From UBA10348 sp002469915 (GTDB lineage Bacteria; Bacteroidota; Rhodothermia; Rhodothermales; UBA10348): 64,000 nt of DNA. The notes under the pieces are model-generated. The model had not been told where the DNA came from. It made no database searches and worked only from the letters and a program-made list of their open reading frames with translations. Within the stretch, counting starts at the first letter, position 1, and every line of letters starts with the position of its first letter. Of this stretch, positions 9,374 to 18,523 are shown piece after piece. Both the position numbers and the translations under genes were made by a program. The stretch covers positions 1 through 64,000 of the forward strand of contig JAQWHM010000007.1 in the NCBI GenBank assembly GCA_029249345.1, written 5' to 3'.

Positions 9374-10281
9374 CAATCTTGCCCTTCTAGCCAAGCGTGG
9401 AAAGGGACGATCGCATCAAAAAAAGAAAGGTCTTCAAAGGCTAAACCTTCCTGATTAAATTCTGTGTAGTGAGCCATTATGGCCCCACCAATGGCTAACC
9501 GGTAAGGGGCGTGATCCTCGTACATCCGATTCATGAGCGTGACAATATTTTGAACGTCGCCCCAACCGGACACCGGGGTGATAGACACACATACCAATCC
9601 TGCTTCATGCTTGCGTTGCTGATCGGCGAATTCCTCAGTCGGTACGTTAAGGCCGAGATAAACCGTTCTCCACCCCGCATTTTCCAAAATCAAACGCACC
9701 ATCAGGGCTCCCAATTCATGAACCTCACCCCGAGCACATCCCACGACTGCCGTTTTGCTTTCCGTGCTTAGCCGTGTCTCTCGACTATTCAAGCTCAGTC
9801 CGATTAGGACCTCCCTCATAGACTGCGTCACATAATGCTCGTCTCCAATAGACATGTCTCCTTTCACGTACAACGACCCAAAATGCCTCATTACCGGACT
9901 TAGCAACCCATCCATGACCGCGGCTAACGAATGTTTTTCCTCTAATAGGAGACTGATCAAAGCAATAATTCGGGTCGTTTCGCTTTTTTCTAGCCACTTC
10001 TGCGTTGAAATGACCAATTGGTCATAAGACGATCGGCCGTCCAGCATGTCAAGGCCTTTCCATACTTCGGGAGCGTCTGGCCCAAATGGGGACAGAACAC
10101 AAGGGGAGTTACGCTCTTTGGCGAAGGCCATCAGATGCTCGACCTGAATTTTTCGGTGCCCTCCTGAGGTTGCGGAGCACGGAAGCTCTCCTCCATTGCA
10201 CCAGCGTTTGACGGATGACTCGTGCACCCGGAGGAGCGATGCTGCCTGTTTGGTGGAAAGAAAGACGTTTAAATCGCTCAT
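9373..10281 (-). CDS. CarH/LitR-like B12-binding transcriptional regulator
   Basis: The protein has 302 residues. An excisionase/MerR-type winged helix occupies 8-50 (STKQAASLLRVHESSVKRW, then SGGHRK). A four-helix cobalamin cap occupies about 85-165 and a Rossmann B12-binding domain about 175-300. The axial-ligand motif E186-V-H188-ELG matches CarH. The cap keeps E148-H149. However, the Trp that in CarH stands ten residues before this Glu (over the adenosyl group) is Tyr138, and the next residue, His in Thermus CarH, is Val139. Family members repress in the dark and release DNA in light. It heads the operon 10281-5389 and is divergent from the pterin synthase, so autoregulation is likely. 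Confidence 0.88.
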   Translation of the reverse strand: MSDLNVFLSTKQAASLLRVHESSVKRWCNGGELPCSATSGGHRKIQVEHLMAFAKERNSPCVLSPFGPDAPEVWKGLDMLDGRSSYDQLVISTQKWLEKSETTRIIALISLLLEEKHSLAAVMDGLLSPVMRHFGSLYVKGDMSIGDEHYVTQSMREVLIGLSLNSRETRLSTESKTAVVGCARGEVHELGALMVRLILENAGWRTVYLGLNVPTEEFADQQRKHEAGLVCVSITPVSGWGDVQNIVTLMNRMYEDHAPYRLAIGGAIMAHYTEFNQEGLAFEDLSFFDAIVPFHAWLEGQD

Positions 10282-10308
10282 TTCAATAACTCTGATCGGT
10301 TTGAACCA

Positions 10309-10330
10309 AACAAGAAAGGATAGTCTTGTT
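10309..10330. promoter_or_regulatory. Inverted repeat, candidate operator of the B12 regulator
   Basis: AACAAGA (10309-10315) and TCTTGTT (10324-10330) form a perfect 7-bp inverted repeat with an 8-base spacer. It lies in the 134-bp divergent promoter region. A smaller GGTT-TG-AACC repeat (10298-10307) lies just beside it. Position and symmetry suit a regulator site for both arms, but no binding data are implied. Confidence 0.5.
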
Positions 10331-10415
10331 TTTTAACGTTCGAATGAATATAATTGGTCGTTTCCACAACGTCAAGTCGGCCTATTACACCATTAAATCG
10401 TTTATTTGAACCTCG

Positions 10416-10865
10416 ATGAACGTTTCAACATCCCAGCTACCCACTATTCTAATCACCCGGAAAGTCCATTTCAATGCGGCTCATCGGTTGCACAATCCGG
10501 CTATGTCGGACGCATGGAATCGCGAGACCTTCGGCAAATGCAATAATCCAAACTGGCACGGTCACAACTATGTTTTAGAGGTCGTTCTGAAAGGAAGGCC
10601 GGATCCGGCCACCGGGTATGTGTATGACTTAGGCCGCTTGAAGAGCATCCTGAAGAGTCGAATTCTGGATCGGGTCGACCACAAAAACCTGAACTTAGAT
10701 GTGCCCTTCATGTCGGCTATTATTCCTACCACGGAAAATTTCGCGGTAGCCATATGGAATGAACTACACTCCTCCCTCCCCTCGGGTCTGCTTCATTGTG
10801 TCCGGCTGTTCGAGACGGAACGAAACTGGGTCGAATTTTTCGGCCCTCAACCTCAAACAACATGA
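10416..10865 (+). CDS. 6-pyruvoyl-tetrahydropterin synthase / QueD family protein
   Basis: The 149-residue product contains the zinc-binding histidines of the family: FNAAHRL near the N-terminus and NWHGHNY (about 47-53). It also has the preceding Cys in GKCNNPN and the late motifs VDHKNLN and PTTENFA. The family converts dihydroneopterin triphosphate to 6-pyruvoyl- or 6-carboxy-tetrahydropterin. No other queuosine genes are nearby. Its position opposite the light regulator suggests a pterin made on light exposure, perhaps a photolyase cofactor (inference). Its stop overlaps the start of the SOUL gene by four bases (ATGA). Confidence 0.9.
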   Translation: MNVSTSQLPTILITRKVHFNAAHRLHNPAMSDAWNRETFGKCNNPNWHGHNYVLEVVLKGRPDPATGYVYDLGRLKSILKSRILDRVDHKNLNLDVPFMSAIIPTTENFAVAIWNELHSSLPSGLLHCVRLFETERNWVEFFGPQPQTT

Positions 10866-11431
10866 AAACTGCTATCGCTCTCGGACTCTTACTAGCCATA
10901 TGGACCGGATGGGGATCCTTTTCGATTCTATCCACGCCGCGCCCCTCATTTGACGTACTCCAACAACTGGAATCCAGTGTGGAGCTCAGGGCATATGGTC
11001 AGCAAACATGGATTTCAGCACCGAAGGACAGTGACAATAATTCCTTTAGGGTGCTCGCATCCTACATTTTTGGTGGCAACGAGACGGGAGAAGCCATTTC
11101 AATGACTGCCCCTGTGATCAATGATGAAAGAATGTCGTTCATTTTGCCGGAGGGTATGACCGAGGATTCCACTCCTGCTCCAACGGGACAGGACATCGAT
11201 TTTAGATCCGTCCCACCACGAACGCTCGCAGTTCTCAAGTTTGGATGGTTTTCGGGAACTGAACGAGTCGATAGCATGATTGAACAGTTGGAAACGGTCT
11301 TGAATGAAAACGAGATCCCTTATACAGGCAAGGCTATTCTCATGCGCTACAATGATCCAATGACTCCACCCTTCATGCGCCGTAACGAGGTAGCATTTGA
11401 ACTTCTAGGAGTCCCAGCAACTCAAGAGTAG
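10862..11431 (+). CDS. SOUL family haem-binding protein
   Basis: The start ATG lies inside the TGA of the pterin synthase gene (ATGA), giving a 189-residue protein with a hydrophobic N-terminal signal or anchor (about 1-25). The rest matches the SOUL/HBP fold: an early VELRAYGQQTWI strand, FRVLASYIFGGNE, the conserved ISMTAPV turn, MSFILP, and a late helix before GKAILMRYNDPMTPPFMRRNEV. SOUL proteins bind haem or other tetrapyrroles. Export suggests a periplasmic location. Within a B12/light divergon, a tetrapyrrole-binding role under light stress is plausible but unproven. It ends in a strong terminator. Confidence 0.9.
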   Translation: MKTAIALGLLLAIWTGWGSFSILSTPRPSFDVLQQLESSVELRAYGQQTWISAPKDSDNNSFRVLASYIFGGNETGEAISMTAPVINDERMSFILPEGMTEDSTPAPTGQDIDFRSVPPRTLAVLKFGWFSGTERVDSMIEQLETVLNENEIPYTGKAILMRYNDPMTPPFMRRNEVAFELLGVPATQE

Positions 11432-11460
11432 TTCCTCTCCACATCCAGTTTCTCACCCCA

Positions 11461-11496
11461 AATGCAAGGCACCATGTGCCTTGCATTTTCTTTTTT
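11461..11496 (+). terminator. Terminator after the pterin synthase-SOUL operon
   Basis: A 12-bp perfect stem, AATGCAAGGCAC (11461-11472) with GTGCCTTGCATT (11476-11487), has a CAT loop and is followed by TTCTTTTTT. Confidence 0.92.
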
Positions 11497-11822
11497 AAGG
11501 ATCTCCAGGAAGGCGGAGCATCTCCTGTAACTCGAAAAATCATCAAGGCAGTACAGAAAGAGATATCGACATATTGTCACAGATTTAAGCACTTTATTGG
11601 GGTTTCAGGCTCGGTCAATAACAGATAATACATTTGTGTTAGGGAAATCTAAGTCGCTTAAAAAGTGAGGGAACGCAACCTTAAGGGTCTTTCCTCCCTA
11701 TAGGGTTCATCTTGTGTCGCTATTGCGGCCATGCAGAAGATCACCCCATTCCGGACTTCGCTCAGTTGGAATTCAATGAGCCGCTGGCCGACTGGTTTTC
11801 CGAATTACGCTCCAACCTTTAC
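11497..11822 (+). other. Gene-free leader before the FtsX-type permease
   Basis: About 325 bp without a convincing gene. A reading frame from a TTG at 11712 joins the permease in frame, but the added 37 residues (MCRYCGHAED...) do not look like the start of this family. A 10-bp palindrome CCCTATAGGG lies near 11695-11705. The upstream part (11560-11650) is AT-rich and probably holds the promoter, though no confident -10/-35 pair can be named. Confidence 0.35.
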
Positions 11823-14213
11823 ATGTTTAAAAATAACTTGCTACTGGTCCTGAGAGGCCTTAAAAAAGACCCCGGCTTTTCAACCATCAATTTGGTCGGG
11901 CTCGCGATTGGCCTGGGCTCCTGCTTGCTGATTATGCTGTTCATCACCCATGAACTCAGCTATGAAAAAGGGTATGACAAAGCCGACAATATTTATCGCG
12001 TCATCATGGACGCAACCATTGGAGGCGATGACACTGAATTTGCGATAGCACCCTTCGCTGCTTTGCCCTCTTTTCAGGCAGACATTCCGAGTGTACTTGG
12101 AGGCGTTCGGGTCATGGAGTGGGATGGTCAAGTAGTCGTGGACGGTGTCAATTTTGAGGAGCAAGAAATCCTCATGGCGGACACCAGTTATTTTGAACTG
12201 TTTTCCGCCGATTTCATATCGGGTATTCCAGAGACGGCATTAGACCAGCCAGGATCTGTAGTCATCACGGCGTCCACAGCAGATAAGCTGTTTGGTTCAC
12301 TGGATGTAATGGGAAAACCACTGAGTATTAATGATACCGAAATGAACATTTCTGGTGTTGTTGAGGACCCCACTGTAGCCTCTCATCTGTACTTCGACTA
12401 TCTCGTTTCGATCATGAATCGTCCCGCGGAGCAACGGGAGAATCTCGACAGCCGCTGGTATAATATTGGAATGTGGACCTATCTGTTGATGCCGGAAGGG
12501 GTTAATACAGAGGAAGTCGAACAAAAAATGGCCGATGTACTCGAGCAACGCGCCGGCGATGTGGGCAGGCAGGTTGGCATCCAATTCATCTTTGAACTTC
12601 AACCCTTAAAAGACATTCACCTCACCTCTCAACGCCAGGCTGAGTTCGGCGCAAACGGAAATCTGAGTTATGTCTACGCTTTTTCGATCATAGCGATCTT
12701 TATCCTATTGATTGCCTGTGTGAACTTTGCCAATCTGTCTACGGCGCGATCCACCATGCGGGCCAAAGAAGTTGGCGTTCGAAAAGCGGTAGGAGCTAAC
12801 CAAACCGATTTGGTGGGCCGTTTCATGACGGAGTCATTGATTACGGTTCTCTTGTCCATGGCCTTGGCGCTGCTTTTCACGGTAGCGTCTCTAGGCTGGA
12901 TGAATTCGATCACGGGTAAAGAGTTATCCATGATCTCTTTAGTTACCCCCGCGATGATAGGTGGTACGGCTGCCCTATTACTTTTTTGTACCCTGATTGC
13001 AGGTGCTTATCCGGCGTTCGTGCTCTCATCCTTAAAACCGGTGGCAGTTCTGCGTGGTCAGATAGGCGGACTATCCTCCAAATCCATTACTCGACGCGGA
13101 CTCGTAGTCCTCCAGTTTAGTGTTTCCATTATTCTCATTATTGGTACGCTCATCGTTAGCGATCAGATTGAGTTCATGAAGAACAAGCCACTTGGTTTCG
13201 ACAAGGAAGCAGTCGCTGTAATTCAGATGGACACGTCTAACGACCGAGAAACATGGGAAAGCTTCAGGCAACAACTGTTGCAGCAAAGCTCAATTACGCT
13301 GGCCTCTTTTGCGAGTGGGGTCCCTGGAAACACGGGCGAACTGAGGCTTTTTGTGCCAGAAGGACGTGATTCATCAGAAACATTGGCAAGTACGGTTACA
13401 CGCGTTGATCATGATTTTGCGGATACATACGGAATGGAGCTGGCCGCTGGTCGCTTCTACTCTCGCGACTTCCCCTCTGACACTTCCGCCGCTTTCGTCA
13501 TCAATCAAGCAGCGGCGGCCAGCTTTGGATGGGACGATGAGGAGGCGATTGGTAAAAGTCTCGAGTGGAGAGGAGTCCAAGAATCAAATGTAATCGGTGT
13601 GGTTTCAGACTATCATTATGAAGCGGTTACACAAGAAATTGCTCCGCTTGTCATAGCCCTCTCCAGTCAGCCCAATCGACAACTTACCGTTAGGTTTGCG
13701 CGGGATGCCGAAGTTTCGGGCGTAGATGCCATCCGATCTGAGTGGAGTAGCTTTGAATCCCAGCGACCTCTGGACATCACTTTTGTGGATGAGGACCTCG
13801 CATCTCGATACAGCGAGCAAGAAACGGCTGGTGATTTGGTGTCCATATTTGCCATCCTGGCTATTTTTATTGCCGCGCTGGGACTATTTGGACTAGCATC
13901 GTTTGCCGTCCAACGACGAACAAAAGAAATCGGTGTCCGCAAGGTATTGGGAGCCTCGTCTAAGCAGATTATTCGACTCATCACGAGTGAGTTCACTTCC
14001 CTACTGCTAATAGCCAATCTTATCGCATGGCCCGTTGGATGGTATCTCATTTCTACGTACTGGATGACGCAATTTCCGTACAGCGCTGGAATGTCTATCG
14101 TTCCGTTTGTGCTAGCCGGAGTGTTGTCACTGGCCGTTACCCTTGGAGCGACTTCGTTTCATTCCGTTTCCGCGGCCAACGCTAATCCAGTAGACTCTCT
14201 TCGCTCTGAATAA
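11823..14213 (+). CDS. FtsX/MacB-type ABC transporter permease
   Basis: The protein has about 796 residues and the Bacteroidota two-FtsX architecture. The first membrane helix is at about 22-45 (INLVGLAIGLGSCLLIMLF), followed by a MacB periplasmic core-like region to about 240. The first FtsX domain ends with KEVGVRKAVGA, and a second large periplasmic part follows. The second FtsX domain contains KEIGVRKVLGASSKQI and the last helices. Such permeases couple to a separate LolD/MacB-type ATPase, which is absent here. They export lipoproteins, peptides or drugs, or transmit envelope stress. I chose the ATG at 11823 because the family begins MFKNNLLLVLRGL; a TTG at 11712 is the in-frame alternative. 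Confidence 0.88.
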   Translation: MFKNNLLLVLRGLKKDPGFSTINLVGLAIGLGSCLLIMLFITHELSYEKGYDKADNIYRVIMDATIGGDDTEFAIAPFAALPSFQADIPSVLGGVRVMEWDGQVVVDGVNFEEQEILMADTSYFELFSADFISGIPETALDQPGSVVITASTADKLFGSLDVMGKPLSINDTEMNISGVVEDPTVASHLYFDYLVSIMNRPAEQRENLDSRWYNIGMWTYLLMPEGVNTEEVEQKMADVLEQRAGDVGRQVGIQFIFELQPLKDIHLTSQRQAEFGANGNLSYVYAFSIIAIFILLIACVNFANLSTARSTMRAKEVGVRKAVGANQTDLVGRFMTESLITVLLSMALALLFTVASLGWMNSITGKELSMISLVTPAMIGGTAALLLFCTLIAGAYPAFVLSSLKPVAVLRGQIGGLSSKSITRRGLVVLQFSVSIILIIGTLIVSDQIEFMKNKPLGFDKEAVAVIQMDTSNDRETWESFRQQLLQQSSITLASFASGVPGNTGELRLFVPEGRDSSETLASTVTRVDHDFADTYGMELAAGRFYSRDFPSDTSAAFVINQAAAASFGWDDEEAIGKSLEWRGVQESNVIGVVSDYHYEAVTQEIAPLVIALSSQPNRQLTVRFARDAEVSGVDAIRSEWSSFESQRPLDITFVDEDLASRYSEQETAGDLVSIFAILAIFIAALGLFGLASFAVQRRTKEIGVRKVLGASSKQIIRLITSEFTSLLLIANLIAWPVGWYLISTYWMTQFPYSAGMSIVPFVLAGVLSLAVTLGATSFHSVSAANANPVDSLRSE

Positions 14214-14271
14214 TGCTTTAATGAAAGAATGATACGAATGCAGACTGCAGCTCTAGGCGAGAACGACGGCT

Positions 14272-17172
14272 CTATTCGTTAACGGTTTCCTCGGGGGCAA
14301 GCACGGTCATCTGTCCGTTCATGCTCTCTCGGTGACCAGGGAATGAACAGATTATGTCGTACACGCCCGGCTCCATCGGTGCGGTGAACTCAATGATTTG
14401 CTCTGCTTCGTGATTCAACAGATCCGTAAACGCCAGAATAGACGAGCTCTCGGGAATGAACCCAGCCCCAAATCCGTCCGCGCCCATGGCATCTGCAGCG
14501 ATCCCGACGGTTTCGCCTTCACCCGGAGGAACGATTAAGAGATTGTGTGGCAAAAAGTCATTGTTTTTGAATCGCAATTTGACCGTTTCCCCAGCCGTAA
14601 CCGCAAAATTTGGCCGATCATACCGCATCTGCTCCATGACGGTCCGAACGACTATTAGGCCGTCTTCCGATTTCTCTTCAAACTGCTCGGCCAGTCTTTC
14701 TGGGGACATATCATGCGGTGAGCGATCAATCCCTTCTGCGATTAACGAGGAATCATGATCCCACATCATTTCAACCCGTTGTGCAGCGATACGGGCGTGA
14801 GCAACGGGCGACTTAAGCACGCTTGCCAACAGATCTCGATTCTCAACATTGTGTTGCTGATGGAGCCACAGACCTTCCAAAACGTGGTGTGCATCGGCCG
14901 CTGATGTCGCATCAAACTGAGCTAACCAAGTCGCTGCCGCAGTCATCACCTCGTCTGTATTGCGTGCTGAAAGTTCAATCCGGGCACGTTTTCGAACACC
15001 ATTAACAGGATCCTCCAGAAGCTCAAGTAACTCTGCAATGGGCTTGCCATAAACGTTTGCTGGTTCAGATAGAGGACGTCCAGGAGCCGTGATTCGATAT
15101 ATGCGCCCGTGTTCGTGGTCTCGACTAGGGTCCCGGACATTGTGCTGCATATGACCGATGATGGCATTGGCCCAATCAGCAACATAGAGCGCTCCATCGT
15201 CCCCAATATCCAGATCAGCAGGTCGGAAGTTCAGATCCGAAGAAACCAGCAAGTCCTCTTTCTCTACCCCATTCACGAAGCCGGTGCGCGTATCGTATTG
15301 CAATTCGTAGTTCTTGGCACCTAGAAACGCGATCACATTCAGGATCACAAAATTACCTTCAAGAGAAGGGGGAAGATGGGAGCTCGAAATCACATCACTT
15401 CCAGGGACAGGACGCACAGTGTGGTCAAGCAATCGTCTTTTGCTAAAACCGCCTTCGTCATTCGGAATAATTTGATATGCTCTCCCTCCTGTCGCATCCG
15501 TAGCATAGTGATATCCCCAATAGTCAAACGAAGTGCCATGTGCATTGGGCTGATTCTCCGTATGGAAACTGAATTCATGCGTGCGCGGATTGAATCGATA
15601 CAGTCCCGAGAGGTCTGACTCCTGATTGTTCGTCCAAGGGGTTTCTACGTTCGAGAGATTAAACGTCCCCCGCTGATAGTAAATGTATCCGTCCGGACCA
15701 TAGGCAAATCCATTCGCTGAATGGTGCGTGTCCGCTGAGCCCAGTCCACCCATGATTTCGATGCGCACATCGGCCACGTCGTCTCCGTCTGTATCCTTGA
15801 GAAACAGCAGATTGGGGACCGAGGCGACGATTACTCCACCATTCCAGAATTCAAATCCTGTTGGATTGTGCACCTTGGCAAAGGTGATCACTGTATCGGC
15901 CACACCATCTCTGTTTTCATCAGGTAGAATGAGTAACCGATCGTCCATTTCTTTCATCGGCTCCCATTTGGGATAGGTAGCCCAAGTTGCAGCCCAAAGA
16001 CGACCGCGCGTATCTACCCCCACCTGCACTGGATTGACCAACTCGGGAAACATCTCTTCCGAAGCAAACAGATTCACTTCCAACCCTTCAGGAAGCGTCA
16101 TGGCCGCCATCGATTCTTCTGGAGTAGCGTATAGAACAGAACCCGTTTTGCTTTCCCCACCTTGCAGTTGTTCTTCTCCCAGATTGGTTTCTACTTCAAC
16201 AGGGGGCGGCACATTGGAATCATCGACCTGGGTCGATCTCCCCTTTGCGGCAGCCCAAATAACCTTATCCCGATTCGCTGTTAGATAGTCGAGTTGCTCA
16301 AGTTCATGATTGAGGACGTCATAGTTGGTCTGACCGTTGGTAAACGAGAGAAGTGAGCGGCCACCCCATACGTCGTTCCCATCCGTTGCCCGGTATCGAT
16401 TGAACCAATGCCAGTTCTTGTCCTGAACCGCCTCTCGAATAGAGGCCAAATTCTTTCCAGATGCGTCAGGCTTCCAACCCAGAACAGATTCTGCAATGAA
16501 CCCTGCGACTAACCGATTCCCCTCACTATTAAGATGTACACCGTTGATGGTATACGCTGTATCCGAGGACTCAAATTCCACCTTGGTTGGATGAAAGAGG
16601 TCTACAAACTCAACTTCTTTCTGGGCCGCAACCGTTTGCATGGCAGCTGTGTAGGAAGCCAGCCGAACATTGTGATCCGAACCATCTGGAAAATTGGGAC
16701 TCCCTAAGTTTTCAAATGCGATAGGTGAAAACAGCACGATGCGAGGCGGACCATCACCCGTGTACGTTTTAGCCTGTGTACTATCTATCCACGCCGTGAG
16801 CCCTGCAGAAAATCCTTCAGGATCCTCAAAATAGGACTCATTGTATCCGAACATGGCAAAAATGACGTCCGTTCCGGAGAGCTCTAGATATTCGTCATCC
16901 GTAGGAAACCCGACACTGCGCGGGCGGTGATCTACCTGATCTCCGGAGAATCCATGATTTCGGATGACCAAATCAAATCCGCGAAGTTCTTGTTGCAGAT
17001 ACGATTCCAGCCAACCATGATGCTGCATCCGGTCGGCCAGAGCATTTCCAATGATCACAATGTGATCATCTTGCCTAATGTCCATGGATGGTTGCTCGCG
17101 ACAACCTGACAAAAGAAGAACCGTGGCCAGCGTAAGGAGGCCGATACGAGAGGATGTATTCCGGAAGTGCAT
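14272..17172 (-). CDS. Lipoprotein: degenerate SGNH domain, PVC-type propeller, HEAT-like segment, C-terminal cupredoxin
   Basis: The protein has about 966 residues. The lipobox LLSGC (signal near 1-22) predicts lipidation; I chose the ATG at 17172 for this reason (17244 would bury it). An SGNH-like domain follows (about 35-240), but the catalytic GDS is GNA and the late D..H is NGVH. A seven-bladed dehydrogenase-type propeller occupies about 350-690 (LPEGLEVNLFASEEMFPE, DTDGDDVADVR, HHSANGFAYGPDGYIYY). A helical repeat part and a type 1 copper domain follow, with His876, Cys942, His947 and Met951 in azurin spacing (C-x4-H-x3-M). Similar planctomycete/verrucomicrobial proteins usually end in a c-type cytochrome instead. 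It is probably a periplasmic sugar- or polyol-oxidising redox protein (inference). It forms an operon with the ThuA gene 25 bases upstream. Confidence 0.85.
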   Translation of the reverse strand: MHFRNTSSRIGLLTLATVLLLSGCREQPSMDIRQDDHIVIIGNALADRMQHHGWLESYLQQELRGFDLVIRNHGFSGDQVDHRPRSVGFPTDDEYLELSGTDVIFAMFGYNESYFEDPEGFSAGLTAWIDSTQAKTYTGDGPPRIVLFSPIAFENLGSPNFPDGSDHNVRLASYTAAMQTVAAQKEVEFVDLFHPTKVEFESSDTAYTINGVHLNSEGNRLVAGFIAESVLGWKPDASGKNLASIREAVQDKNWHWFNRYRATDGNDVWGGRSLLSFTNGQTNYDVLNHELEQLDYLTANRDKVIWAAAKGRSTQVDDSNVPPPVEVETNLGEEQLQGGESKTGSVLYATPEESMAAMTLPEGLEVNLFASEEMFPELVNPVQVGVDTRGRLWAATWATYPKWEPMKEMDDRLLILPDENRDGVADTVITFAKVHNPTGFEFWNGGVIVASVPNLLFLKDTDGDDVADVRIEIMGGLGSADTHHSANGFAYGPDGYIYYQRGTFNLSNVETPWTNNQESDLSGLYRFNPRTHEFSFHTENQPNAHGTSFDYWGYHYATDATGGRAYQIIPNDEGGFSKRRLLDHTVRPVPGSDVISSSHLPPSLEGNFVILNVIAFLGAKNYELQYDTRTGFVNGVEKEDLLVSSDLNFRPADLDIGDDGALYVADWANAIIGHMQHNVRDPSRDHEHGRIYRITAPGRPLSEPANVYGKPIAELLELLEDPVNGVRKRARIELSARNTDEVMTAAATWLAQFDATSAADAHHVLEGLWLHQQHNVENRDLLASVLKSPVAHARIAAQRVEMMWDHDSSLIAEGIDRSPHDMSPERLAEQFEEKSEDGLIVVRTVMEQMRYDRPNFAVTAGETVKLRFKNNDFLPHNLLIVPPGEGETVGIAADAMGADGFGAGFIPESSSILAFTDLLNHEAEQIIEFTAPMEPGVYDIICSFPGHRESMNGQMTVLAPEETVNE

Positions 17173-17197
17173 AGTTATGAATTGGAAAGATGGGGGC

Positions 17198-18325
17198 TTA
17201 CTGCCCGGAAGTATCAGATTCTCTGGTCGTGGGTTTGGACGCATCCATTATGGGCGTATCCCAACCTGCCATGTCGGAAGGCCGTACCCCCAATCGGTAC
17301 CCATCAAAAGCAAAAGGAACCGGGTTATACGGACCCACTAAATCAACGACGTTCGTAGGCTCAATTTCATCTTCCATGGAGAGCGCCCAAAAGGCGGCAT
17401 TGATTAGCATCCTACGAAAGCCATCGTTCAAAAAATCCTCTCCAGCACCGTGGGTGGTAGTAAATACCCGTCCTGTCTGATCGTCTGAACCTTCATAAGA
17501 ACGCGTCCAAACCACCGGCACTTGCTCTTTATCATCAGCGGCTGGAGCATCTGCCGACATCCCATTCAATACGGTGCCCCGTGCTAGGACCTCAGAATCA
17601 GGCATGGGATCTGCATAGTATCCACCAGACTGTACATGCATGTCCGAAACGCCCCGAAAAATCGGATGATCAGCTTGTTCTGGAATTACCAAAGAGCTTT
17701 GTTCATGATTCGTGCCGTAGTGTCCAGCCCACGTTTCGCCTAGTACCTGCCGACCAAATCCCTTGAAATAAGTCTCATCCTCATTATTCCAATTGAACCG
17801 AGCAAATTCTCCCTCGATACCGTCAAAAGCATGCGTAGATGTTCTTAATCCAATAATGGGGCCTGCGCGATCCAAGTAGTCCACAATGTGCTGCATTTCC
17901 ACGTTCGGGAAGTTCTGAAATCTCAGCCCCATGACAACTAAATCGGCTGTCTTGAGAGCTTCTAGTCCTCGAATATGTGAACTTCCTGGCTGAATAAACC
18001 CTTCTTCATCTAACGTAAAGAAGACGCTGGTTTTGAATCCGAAATGCTTGGAGAGGATGCGCGCCATAGCAGGCAAAATTTCTTCTGATCGATACTCATG
18101 ATCACCAGCCAGTAATACGATGTGCTTTCCAAGACCGGGGCCCGAATCTCCTTCGAAAGAAATGAGATGAGGATTAGGAGGAGCATCGGCTTGCTCAGAT
18201 TGTTCTGATGCAGCGCTCTCACAGCCCGTGGATACGACGGCAAAGAAGATCAAAATGATGATGGATGGTATCCAGGACAAACCACAGTGGATCGCTCCTG
18301 AACAGGTCTCTAAGGGTGTGGACAT
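17198..18325 (-). CDS. ThuA-like domain lipoprotein
   Basis: From the ATG at 18325 the product has 375 residues with a lipoprotein signal ending VVSTGC. A ThuA (class I glutamine-amidotransferase-like) domain fills the rest: HIVLLAGDHEYRSEE, DLVVMGLRF, VDYLDRAGPIIGLRTSTHAF, then GHYGTNHEQSS and a late GRVFTTTHGAGEDF. ThuA proteins were named from trehalose utilisation, and many are linked to sugar catabolism or to PVC-type dehydrogenases. The next gene is exactly such a propeller protein, so the pair probably acts together on a sugar-derived substrate in the periplasm. Upstream in-frame codons to 18553 would run into the divergent TIM-barrel gene and add no signal. Confidence 0.85.
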   Translation of the reverse strand: MSTPLETCSGAIHCGLSWIPSIIILIFFAVVSTGCESAASEQSEQADAPPNPHLISFEGDSGPGLGKHIVLLAGDHEYRSEEILPAMARILSKHFGFKTSVFFTLDEEGFIQPGSSHIRGLEALKTADLVVMGLRFQNFPNVEMQHIVDYLDRAGPIIGLRTSTHAFDGIEGEFARFNWNNEDETYFKGFGRQVLGETWAGHYGTNHEQSSLVIPEQADHPIFRGVSDMHVQSGGYYADPMPDSEVLARGTVLNGMSADAPAADDKEQVPVVWTRSYEGSDDQTGRVFTTTHGAGEDFLNDGFRRMLINAAFWALSMEDEIEPTNVVDLVGPYNPVPFAFDGYRLGVRPSDMAGWDTPIMDASKPTTRESDTSGQ

Positions 18326-18523
18326 AGTTCTCGAAATAAATAGGTGGGCTAGGCCAAAATAAACGGGCTTGGGATCGGAAGTGCAATTAAACCCACTCTG
18401 TACCGAGTCCACCCTCAAGATATATTTTGTTCGGATTGAGGAGAAAAGGTAGCATGATAATACACGTTTCCTATTTTCCTTCAATACCTGCCAAAGACCC
18501 CCAACACGAATCCAACGAATAGC

